From Achatina immaculata (taxonomy: Eukaryota; Mollusca; Gastropoda; Stylommatophora; Achatinidae), in contig CM019713.1 of the NCBI GenBank assembly GCA_009760885.1, forward strand, positions 21,522,427 through 21,586,426: a stretch of 64,000 nt of DNA, written 5' to 3'. The notes under the pieces were generated by a model. That model saw only the letters and a list, made by a program, of their open reading frames with translations. It was not told where the DNA came from and ran no database searches. Every line of letters begins with the position of its first letter. Within the stretch, counting starts at the first letter, position 1. The position numbers were made by a program, and so were the translations under genes. Of the stretch, positions 56,166 to 64,000 are shown piece by piece.

Positions 56166-56239
56166 ATAGAAGAATCATACAAAACTGTGTTCTCTTACTT
56201 TACCGTACGAAAGCCTCGTAGTTTCCTATTTATTAAATG

Positions 56240-56905
56240 CTGCTGATGCATCCAATTGCAGATCATCACCGATGTCTTGTAGCCACCTTCACCTTTGTCC
56301 TCCTCTCTTTCTCCTTCTCATTATGTACCCTTCCAAGACGGTCTTCTCTAGATTATCATGACGTTTAATGTGTCCAAAATATTTAAGTTTTCTCTGTTTA
56401 ATCTTCCTTACTAGCCAACCCTCTTTAATATTAAAGTTCTTGTAGTATGGATATATTTGTTCTTTTTAGTGTCCATGATATTTGAAGGACTCTTCTGTAA
56501 CATTTACATTCAAAGACATTTATGTGTTTCTCAGCTGTTTTGTTAAGTGTCCAGGTCTCACAGGCATATGTTGCGATGGGAAAGATGCAATGCCCTTAAA
56601 AATCTTATTTTTGTAGTTCTGTCTGTTCCTCTCCACAGATTCTTTATTTGTTTTACTTTCTGAAGAGCGATAGATGTCCTCCTTTTAATTTTTCTCATTG
56701 TATCTCCATTATTAGTTATCACTGATCCAAGATATTCAAATCTCTCCACTTCTTCCAGATTTTTTGCAGCTGCCTTATTTTTTTTTTTTTGTCAGTTGTC
56801 ATCAGTTTAGTTTTCTTTGCATTAAGATAGAGGTTTTGTTCTTCACTACTCTTGCGGATTGATACAATTAGTTTTTTAATTCCTTTTTCTTTTGTGGACA
56901 GTAAT
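56240..56905 (-). mobile_element. RTE-B fragment, antisense, 3'-truncated
   Basis: Minus-strand translation matches the 1.7-2.9 kb RTE-B copy: KSSEEQNLYLNAKKTKLMTT, EEVERFEYLGSVITNNGDTM, KVKQIKNLWRGTDRTTKIRF, TWTLNKTAEKHINVFECKCY. Several stops and frameshifts are present. It is broken at about 56905 in the YVDD motif region and abuts RTE-A head to head; the last ~30 codons and tail are missing at 56239. Confidence 0.87.
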
Positions 56906-57050
56906 ACTCAAAGATAATATAACAAATAGATACAATGCAATAGCAAAGATAAATAGTATAGATGAACAATGGGAAATGTTAAGAGATTCTATCCACCAAA
57001 CTGTTAAGGAGATGATACCACCGAAAAAAGAAGCCCCTAAAAATAATTGA

Positions 57051-60005
57051 ATGACAGACGACATCTTAGGACTGATGGACAAGAGGAGGAGGAGTAAAAA
57101 TAACGAGGAAAAATATAGCAAGATAAATAAAGAAATAAGACGCAAATGCAGAGAAGCAAAAGAAGTGTGGTTAAATGAACAGTGCAGACAGATAGAGGAC
57201 TCTCATAATAAAGACAGCAAAAACATGCATAAACGAATTAATGAACTCACAGGCAGGAAAACAAAATATACCACAGGATGCCTGAAATCGAAAGAAGGTA
57301 AAATGTTAATGGGAAAAGAAGACATTGTGGACAGGTGGACAGAGTACATCGGTGAGCTATATGGAGGAGAAAGACCAGAATTAACACCAGATACTGAAAA
57401 CTGTGATGGACCGCCAATACTTGAAGCTGAAATCATAGATGCCATCAAACACATGAAGAAAGGAAAAGAGACTGGGCCTGATAATATAACAATAGAAGAA
57501 ATAGAGGCACTAGAGGAGACAGGAATAAAAATAATAACCAAGTTACTGAATGATATTTACAACAGTGGTTATATTCCCAGTTACCTGATTAAATCCACGT
57601 TTATAGCACTACCAAAGAAACCAGGTGCAAAGGAATGTGACGACCACCGGACTATCAGCCTCTCATGTCACATAACGAAGCTACTTCTGAGAATCATTAT
57701 GAGAAGAACAAGGAAAAAGATAAAAATGGAAATAGCAGATGAACAGTTTGGATTTGTTGAAGGAAAGGGAACACACAATGCCATTTATGCCTTACGAACA
57801 CTAACAGAAAGAGCTTTAGAAGTACAGAAAGATCTCTACTTATGCTTCATTGATTACACCAAGGCATTTGACAAGGTGAAACATAATGAAATTATTAAAA
57901 TGCTTGAAGACATCAATATAGATGGCAAAGACCAGAGGATTGTAAAACATCTATACTGGCAGCAAGAAGCAGCAATTCGAGTTGAAAATAGAACTGGAAA
58001 ATACCAACCTATAAAACAAGGGGTGCGACAAGGATGTGTACTATCTCCAGACCTTTTTTCTCTGTACAGCGAGAATATTCTAAGAACAATCATCACAGAA
58101 CCAGGCATAAAAATTGGAGGATACAATATTAACAACCTTCGGTATGCTGACGACACAGTACTGATAGCGGAGAACCAACAAGACCTGCAAAATCTCTTGG
58201 ATAAAGTCGCCAAAGAAAGTGAACAGAAAGGCCTTACTTTGAACATCAAAAAGACAGAGGACTCTCATAATAAAGACAGCAAAAACATGCATAAACGAAT
58301 TAATGAACTCACAGGCAGGAAAACAAAATATACCACAGGATGCCTGAAATCGAAAGAAGGTAAAATGTTAATGGGAAAAGAAGACATTGTGGACAGGTGG
58401 ACAGAGTACATCGGTGAGCTATATGGAGGAGAAAGACCAGAATTAACACCAGATACTGAAAACTGTGATGGACCGCCAATACTTGAAGCTGAAATCATAG
58501 ATGCCATCAAACACATGAAGAAAGGAAAAGAGACTGGGCCTGATAATATAACAATAGAAGAAATAGAGGCACTAGAGGAGACAGGAATAAAAATAATAAC
58601 CAAGTTACTGAATGATATTTACAACAGTGGTTATATTCCCAGTTACCTGATTAAATCCACGTTTATAGCACTACCAAAGAAACCAGGTGCAAAGGAATGT
58701 GACGACCACCGGACTATCAGCCTCTCATGTCACATAACGAAGCTACTTCTGAGAATCATTATGAGAAGAACAAGGAAAAAGATAAAAATGGAAATAGCAG
58801 ATGAACAGTTTGGATTTGTTGAAGGAAAGGGAACACACAATGCCATTTATGCCTTACGAACACTAACAGAAAGAGCTTTAGAAGTACAGAAAGATCTCTA
58901 CTTATGCTTCATTGATTACACCAAGGCATTTGACAAGGTGAAACATAATGAAATTATTAAAATGCTTGAAGACATCAATATAGATGGCAAAGACCAGAGG
59001 ATTGTAAAACATCTATACTGGCAGCAAGAAGCAGCAATTCGAGTTGAAAATAGAACTGGAAAATACCAACCTATAAAACAAGGGGTGCGACAAGGATGTG
59101 TACTATCTCCAGACCTTTTTTCTCTGTACAGCGAGAATATTCTAAGAACAATCATCACAGAACCAGGCATAAAAATTGGAGGATACAATATTAACAACCT
59201 TCGGTATGCTGACGACACAGTACTGATAGCGGAGAACCAACAAGACCTGCAAAATCTCTTGGATAAAGTCGCCAAAGAAAGTGAACAGAAAGGCCTTACT
59301 TTGAACATCAAAAAGACAGAGACTATGGTTATATCTAAGAAACAGAATCCACCAGCATGCAGTATTAAATTAAATGGAACCATTCTAAAGCAGGTGCAGA
59401 AATTCAAATACCTTGGAGCAGTAATAACTTCAGATGGGAAATGCAAAACAGAAATTAGGAACAGAATAGGCCAAGCAAAGACTGCATTTCAGAGAATGAG
59501 AAACATATTAGCTAACACATCTTTATCAATGAATGTTAGAAAACGAGTCCTTAAATGCTATATTGAACCTGTCTTGTTATATGGAAGTGAATCATGGACA
59601 ATAGGCAAGTCTGCACAAAAATCATTGGAAGCAGCAGAAATGTGGTTTATTAGAAAAATGTTGCGAATCCCCTGGACAGCAAAAATAACTAATGAAGAAT
59701 GTATGAGAAGAGCTGGAGAGACAAAAAACCTTGTCAGAAAGATAAGAGAGAGGCAATGTACTTTCATAGGACATGCAATGAGAAGAGGGGGCATTGAAAA
59801 TATTATAACAACAGGAAAAATAGAAGGAAGAAGATCAAGAGGAAGACCAAGAGAAATGATACTGGACAGTCTGACGGGATGGTGTGAGAGGAGATCACCA
59901 ACTGAACTGATGGCCTGCATGAAGGATCGTGTACTCTGGAGAAGCATAATAGCCAACGCCAGTCGGCACGGCACCTGGCATAAAAATTGGAGGATACAAT
60001 ATTAA
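57051..60005 (+). CDS. 984-codon RTE-A ORF with two identical reverse-transcriptase palms
   Basis: The open frame runs from ATG 57051 (directly after a TGA at 57048) to the stop at 60003-60005. The duplicated segment, residues ~49-402 and ~403-756, contains pre-[53 protein letters not shown], motif A ([16 protein letters not shown]), motif B ([20 protein letters not shown]), motif C ([11 protein letters not shown]) and motif D ([10 protein letters not shown]). The second copy continues into [68 protein letters not shown] and [17 protein letters not shown]. The final HKNWRIQY comes from the frame-shifting 811-bp duplication. All RT active-site residues are present twice, but the endonuclease is absent, so it cannot move by itself. 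Confidence 0.85.
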   Translation: MTDDILGLMDKRRRSKNNEEKYSKINKEIRRKCREAKEVWLNEQCRQIEDSHNKDSKNMHKRINELTGRKTKYTTGCLKSKEGKMLMGKEDIVDRWTEYIGELYGGERPELTPDTENCDGPPILEAEIIDAIKHMKKGKETGPDNITIEEIEALEETGIKIITKLLNDIYNSGYIPSYLIKSTFIALPKKPGAKECDDHRTISLSCHITKLLLRIIMRRTRKKIKMEIADEQFGFVEGKGTHNAIYALRTLTERALEVQKDLYLCFIDYTKAFDKVKHNEIIKMLEDINIDGKDQRIVKHLYWQQEAAIRVENRTGKYQPIKQGVRQGCVLSPDLFSLYSENILRTIITEPGIKIGGYNINNLRYADDTVLIAENQQDLQNLLDKVAKESEQKGLTLNIKKTEDSHNKDSKNMHKRINELTGRKTKYTTGCLKSKEGKMLMGKEDIVDRWTEYIGELYGGERPELTPDTENCDGPPILEAEIIDAIKHMKKGKETGPDNITIEEIEALEETGIKIITKLLNDIYNSGYIPSYLIKSTFIALPKKPGAKECDDHRTISLSCHITKLLLRIIMRRTRKKIKMEIADEQFGFVEGKGTHNAIYALRTLTERALEVQKDLYLCFIDYTKAFDKVKHNEIIKMLEDINIDGKDQRIVKHLYWQQEAAIRVENRTGKYQPIKQGVRQGCVLSPDLFSLYSENILRTIITEPGIKIGGYNINNLRYADDTVLIAENQQDLQNLLDKVAKESEQKGLTLNIKKTETMVISKKQNPPACSIKLNGTILKQVQKFKYLGAVITSDGKCKTEIRNRIGQAKTAFQRMRNILANTSLSMNVRKRVLKCYIEPVLLYGSESWTIGKSAQKSLEAAEMWFIRKMLRIPWTAKITNEECMRRAGETKNLVRKIRERQCTFIGHAMRRGGIENIITTGKIEGRRSRGRPREMILDSLTGWCERRSPTELMACMKDRVLWRSIIANASRHGTWHKNWRIQY

Positions 60006-60803
60006 CAACCTTCGGTATGCTGACGACACAGTACTGATAGCGGAGAACCAACAAGACCTGCAAAATCTCTTGGATAAAGTCGCCAAAGAAAGTGAACAGA
60101 AAGGCCTTACTTTGAACATCAAAAAGACAGAGACTATGGTTATATCTAAGAAACAGAATCCACCAGCATGCAGTATTAAATTAAATGGAACCATTCTAAA
60201 GCAGGTGCAGAAATTCAAATACCTTGGAGCAGTAATAACTTCAGATGGGAAATGCAAAACAGAAATTAGGAACAGAATAGGCCAAGCAAAGACTGCATTT
60301 CAGAGAATGAGAAACATATTAGCTAACACATCTTTATCAATGAATGTTAGAAAACGAGTCCTTAAATGCTATATTGAACCTGTCTTGTTATATGGAAGTG
60401 AATCATGGACAATAGGCAAGTCTGCACAAAAATCATTGGAAGCAGCAGAAATGTGGTTTATTAGAAAAATGTTGCGAATCCCCTGGACAGCAAAAATAAC
60501 TAATGAAGAATGTATGAGAAGAGCTGGAGAGACAAAAAACCTTGTCAGAAAGATAAGAGAGAGGCAATGTACTTTCATAGGACATGCAATGAGAAGAGGG
60601 GGCATTGAAAATATTATAACAACAGGAAAAATAGAAGGAAGAAGATCAAGAGGAAGACCAAGAGAAATGATACTGGACAGTCTGACGGGATGGTGTGAGA
60701 GGAGATCACCAACTGAACTGATGGCCTGCATGAAGGATCGTGTACTCTGGAGAAGCATAATAGCCAACGCCAGTCGGCACGGCACCTGATGATGATGATG
60801 AAT
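60006..60803 (+). pseudogene. duplicated RTE-A C-terminal region and tail
   Basis: The second copy of the 811-bp unit begins at GGCATAAAAATTGG (59977) and re-encodes YADD through ASRHGT in another frame (RT core readable from 59980; open frame 60070-60789). It ends in the (ATG)n tail. Confidence 0.9.
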
Positions 60804-61385
60804 ACTCAAAGATAAGGAACAACCAGCTGATATCAACAATAAGAAACAACAAGGAGATATCAAGGATAAAGAACAGCAAGAAGATATCAAAGACAAGAAA
60901 CAACAAGCAGATATCAAAGATAAGGAATAACAAGCAGATATCAAAGATAAGAAACAAAAAGATGGTATCAAAGTTAAGAAACAACATACTGATATCAAAG
61001 ATAAGAAACAAGGTACCGATATCACAGATAAGAAACAACAACCTGATGTCAAAGATAAGGAGAAAGAGGCTGATATCAAGATAAAGAAAAACGAGGAGAT
61101 ATCGAAGATAAGAAACAACAAGCTGATATCAAAGATAAGAAGCAAGAAGCTGATATCAAAGATAGGAAAGAGCAAGCAAATATTAAAGATAAGAAACAAC
61201 AAGCTGATATCAAAGATAAGAAATAACAAACAGATATCAAAGATAAGAAACAACAATCAGATATCAAAGATAAGAAACAACAAGCAGATATCAAAGATAG
61301 GAAACAACAATCAGGTATCAAAAATAAGAAACACCAATATGATATCAAAGATAAGAAACAAGAAGCTGATATCAAAGATAACTAC
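60804..61385. repeat. 27-bp minisatellite, about 21 copies
   Basis: Unit AGATATCAAAGATAAGAAAC plus AACAAGC; it starts immediately at the RTE-A tail. Confidence 0.95.
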
Positions 61386-61484
61386 TGCAACAAAACAAGT
61401 CTCCCAAGAGGAATCCTGTCCAGCAAAAGTATAGCTATGAAAGTGATGATGATGCTTTGCTTCTTCACTCTGTGTGCCTCGAAC

Positions 61485-61740
61485 AACTGTCTCTATGTTC
61501 TATACTTGTCTAGCAGCTGCCTCATTGTTCCATGTTTCTCTGACAACTGTCTCTTTGTACTATGTTCATCTGACATTTGTCTCATTGTTATATTTTTATC
61601 TGACAGTTGTCTCATTGTTATATTTTTATCTGACAGTTGTCTCATTGTTGAATTTTTATCTGACAGTTGTCTCATTGTTGTATATTTAGCTGATAGTGGT
61701 CTCATTGCTTTATTTTTATCTGACAGTTGTCCCCTCTGTC
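61485..61740. repeat. 30-bp minisatellite, 9 copies
   Basis: Unit TGACAGTTGTCTCATTGTTA plus TATTTTTATC. TGACAGTTGTCT is partly palindromic. Confidence 0.94.
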
Positions 61741-61784
61741 AGGTGTCTCATTTTTCTTTCTTTTTTTACTGGCAGTTGTTTCTC

Positions 61785-62225
61785 GGTTCTGTTTCTCGGT
61801 TCTATGTTTCTCGGTTCTATGTTTCTCTGTTCTATGTTTCTCGGTTCTATGTTTCTCTGTTCTATGTTTCTCGGTTCTATGTTTCTCGAGTCTATGTTTC
61901 TCGAGTCTATGTTTCTCGGTTCTATGTTTCTCGGTTCTATGTTTCTCGAGTCTATGTTTCTCGGTTCTATGTTTCTCGAGTCTATGTTTCTCGGTTCTAT
62001 GTTTCTCGGTTCTATGTTTCTCGGTTCTATGTTTCTCGGTTCTATGTTTCTCGAGTCTATGTTTCTCTTTTCTATGTTTCTCGGTTCTATGTTTCTCGAG
62101 TCTATGTTTCTCTGTTCTATGTTTCTCGGTTCTATGTTTCTCTGTTCTATGTTTCTCGAGTCTATGTTTCTCGGTTCTATGTTTCTCGAGTCTATGTTTC
62201 TCGGTTCTATGTTTCTCGGACTGCT
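61785..62225. repeat. 15-bp minisatellite, about 29 copies
   Basis: Unit TTCTATGTTTCTCGG with CGAG and CTG variants. The 5-codon period leaves several frames open on both strands (up to 332 codons), none of which I call a gene. Confidence 0.97.
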
Positions 62226-62302
62226 ATTTCTTTGCTCATATTTTTCCCTGACAGTCGGCTCTGTGTGGCAAAGCAACGAACCCAAACTCCGAATGCGACA
62301 AA

Positions 62303-62386
62303 GACACTCAGTACACACATCTTACAATCAGTACACACATCTTACAATCAGTACACACATCTTACAATCAGTACACACATCTTACA
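62303..62386. repeat. 20-bp tandem repeat, 4 copies
   Basis: Unit CAGTACACACATCTTACAAT, exact. Confidence 0.96.
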
Positions 62387-62664
62387 CTGGTTACTGGCTG
62401 AGAGGGGCGACGGACCAGATGTGGGAATATTCTGACTACAATGACACTACCTCATGAGATCAGTCGTAGTGCGTTGACTCTTGTTTATTTCTCGCAAGCA
62501 TTTATCACTTGTCTGTGATAACTTGATCATATGCTTTCGTATTGGGCATAGAGCCCGTATTTCCACTACTTTCGGCACATGAAAATGTGATGTGGTCAGT
62601 ATCACGTCTGGACACATTTTGCGTTCCCAGATTTCTCTGGCACCCACTTTTAGAGGCTGGGTGA
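62387..62664. other. unique segment, open on the minus strand
   Basis: A minus-strand frame reads REIWERKMCPDVILTTSHFH and VPKVVEIRALCPIRKHMIK to a stop at 62447. It is continuous with the repeat-derived frame next door, so coding status is undecided. Confidence 0.3.
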
Positions 62665-62985
62665 CCCCGGGGTCTTTCTGATGTGTACCAGAACAAATCC
62701 CACTGGTGGGACTTGGCCTTTCTGATGTGTACCAGAACAAATCCCACTGCTGGGACTTGGCCTTTCTGATGTGTACCAGAACAAATCCCACTGGTGGGAC
62801 TTGGCCTTTCTGATGTGTACCAGAACAAATCCCACTGGTGGGACTTGGCCTTTCTGATGTGTACCAGAACAAATCCCACTGCTGGGACTTGGCCTTTCTG
62901 ATGTGTACCAGAACAAATCCCACTGGTGGGACTTGGCCTTTCTGATGTGTACCAGAACAAATCCCACTGGTGGGACTTGAATCCG
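62665..62985. repeat. 44-bp minisatellite, 7 copies
   Basis: The unit contains ACTTGGCCTTTCTGATGTGT and ACCAGAACAAATCCCACTGG. Only a G/C change (TGGTGGG/TGCTGGG) distinguishes copies, so the array is young or recently homogenised. Confidence 0.97.
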
Positions 62986-63102
62986 GTACCACTCTAACAG
63001 AATGTGAGAATATTATTCTGTTACAGATTTTTGTGTGAGAAACCCTGTTGTTGTGTGAGAAACCCTGTTGTTGCGGTCAAACAGTCACAGAGCACAACTC
63101 AC

Positions 63103-63241
63103 CTGTTCATGCTAGCACGGAGAAAGTATCTCCGTGTTCCGAGGGAGAACTCAGTCACGTGGATCTGATGGGCGGGATGTATGAGTGGGGGAATTTTTGG
63201 TCGGAATGTTGTAGAGACAGGTCGTGTGTGAGTTTTATTTT
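63103..63241 (-). CDS. candidate internal exon, protein not recognised
   Basis: On the minus strand, ACATCCCTTTCTAG|AAAATAAAAC is a good acceptor and ATGAACAG|GTGAGTTG a strong donor. Between them 139 nt are open in one frame (2 + 45 codons + 2): NKTHTRPVSTTFRPKIPPLI, HPAHQIHVTEFSLGTRRYFL, RASMN. Exon size and both splice signals are typical. The peptide is basic with an NKT sequon, and I do not recognise it. The plus strand is also open over part of the region, so the call rests on the paired splice sites. Confidence 0.4.
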
Positions 63242-63289
63242 CTAGAAAGGGATGTTAGAGATTCTCTAGTTCATTATGTAAGTTTGGTG

Positions 63290-64000
63290 TGATTGTCCTC
63301 TTTTAGGACAGACGTGTTGTTCTGGTATGTAGTATGTGTGTTTATTTGTCCTCTTTTAGGACAGACGTGTTGTTCTGGTATGTAGTAGTTGTGTTTATTT
63401 GTCCTCTTTTAGGACAGACGTGTTGTTCTGGTGTGTAGTAGTTGTGTTTATTTGTCCTCTTTTAGGACAAAAGTGTTGTTCTAGTATGTAGTAGTTGTGT
63501 TTATTTGCCCTCTCTTAGGACAGACGTGTTGTTCTAGTATGTAGTAGTTGTGTTTATTTGTCCTCTCTTAGGACAGACGTGTTGTTCTAGTATGTAGTAG
63601 TTGTGTTTATTTATCCTCTCTTAGGACAGAAGTGTTGTTCTAGTATGTAGTAGTTGTGTTTATTTGTCCTCTCTTAGGACAGAAGTGTTGTTCTAGTATG
63701 TAGTAGTTGTGTTTATTTGTCCTCTCTTAGGACAGACGTGTTGTTGTAGTATGTAGTAGTTGTGTTTATTTGTCCTCTCTTAGGACAGACGTGTTGTTCT
63801 AGTATGTAGTAGTTGTGTTTATTTGTCCTCTTTTAGGACAGACGTGTTGTTCTAGTATGTAGTAGTTGTGTTTATTTGTCCTCTCTTAGGACAGAAGTGT
63901 TGTTCTAGTATGTAGTAGTTGTGTTTATTTGTCCTCTCTTAGGACAGACGTGTTGTTCTGGTAAGTAGTAGTTATGTTTATTTGTCCTCTTTTAGGACAG
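63290..64000. repeat. 53-bp minisatellite, about 13 copies, cut by the window edge
   Basis: The unit contains TTTGTCCTCTCTTAGGACAG and ACGTGTTGTTCTAGTATGTA. Each unit carries a 3' splice-site-like string (TTTATTTGTCCTCTCTTAG|G) on the plus strand. GTCCTCTCTTAGGAC is also a near palindrome. Confidence 0.96.

Larger units (their letters stand above)
56905..60803 (+). mobile_element. BovB-like RTE retrotransposon (family A) with two internal tandem duplications
   Basis: A 5'-truncated copy starting in the linker (KDNITNRYNAIAKINSIDEQ) with an in-frame TGA at 57048. It continues into RT and the C-terminal domain and ends in CGGCACGGCACCTGATGATG, an (ATG)n tail as in the 6.4-kb fragment. A 1,062-bp segment (57195-58256) is repeated in tandem at 58257-59318, and an 811-bp segment (59166-59976) is repeated at 59977-60787. 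The repeats are identical by eye. The uninterrupted element would be about 2.0 kb. BovB-like affinity rests on the YLG, CESW-like, PWTA and GH-MRR blocks and the microsatellite tail. Confidence 0.9.

Noticed and set aside
61437..62457. 332-codon and 253-codon plus ORFs and a 200-codon minus ORF of NIEPR/NIDSR repeats
   Set aside because: A 15-bp period opens frames on both strands at once; hallmarks of a minisatellite, not a protein gene.

Overview
This window looks like nuclear DNA from an invertebrate animal, probably a lophotrochozoan and most plausibly a gastropod mollusc. The reasons are a split vasopressin/oxytocin-type (conopressin-like) receptor gene with spliceosomal introns, several families of non-LTR retrotransposon (a CR1/L2/Jockey-like group and BovB-like RTE elements), a mariner and a Tc1 relic, a tRNA-derived SINE, and no compact operon-like genes. 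The taxon is inferred; the receptor family and the element classes are read from the sequence.

Tandem repeats dominate. By my rough hand sum, more than 40 separate minisatellite or satellite arrays (units of 15-66 bp, mostly 20-45 bp) cover about 40% of the window, and almost none share a unit. The largest are a ~33-bp array at 42.66-46.87 kb, a 34-bp array at 49.0-52.2 kb, a 25-bp array at 53.2-54.6 kb and a 39-bp array at 11.9-13.1 kb. Transposable elements cover roughly another 30%.

Layout: 0-1.1 kb, a 41-bp minisatellite and microsatellites. 1.13-6.29 kb, one 5'-truncated CR1/L2-like element split by a nested BovB-like RTE copy (target duplication GCATGTGA) and by a 1.24-kb GC-rich non-coding modular element (13-bp target duplication). 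6.4-7.85 kb, further LINE pieces. 8.17-11.45 kb, the first two coding exons of the receptor on the minus strand, separated by a 2.8-kb intron holding minisatellites and a SINE; the rest of the gene must lie beyond the left edge. 11.7-21.7 kb, back-to-back minisatellites with one candidate terminal exon (18.6 kb, +). 21.8-28.3 kb, two truncated CR1/L2 copies, a dead mariner and long pyrimidine tracts. 28.8-36.7 kb, more minisatellites and an RTE relic. 36.7-38.6 kb, a candidate cysteine-rich terminal exon (-) and a dead Tc1 element (-). 38.9-42.7 kb, a 1.9-kb tandem duplication built on a sense/antisense fusion of two LINE fragments, running into the 33-bp satellite. 46.9-54.6 kb, satellites. 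54.7-60.8 kb, a cluster of RTE fragments, including a 984-codon ORF with two complete identical reverse-transcriptase palms made by an in-frame tandem duplication. 60.8-64 kb, minisatellites and one candidate minus-strand exon at 63.1 kb.

The only gene I place with confidence in a host pathway is the neuropeptide receptor. The main theme is structural: tandem duplication at every scale (15 bp to 1.9 kb), minisatellites that start at exon edges or contain splice-like signals, and LINE copies whose 5' ends lie on pyrimidine tracts and whose 3' ends seed different tetranucleotide microsatellites.
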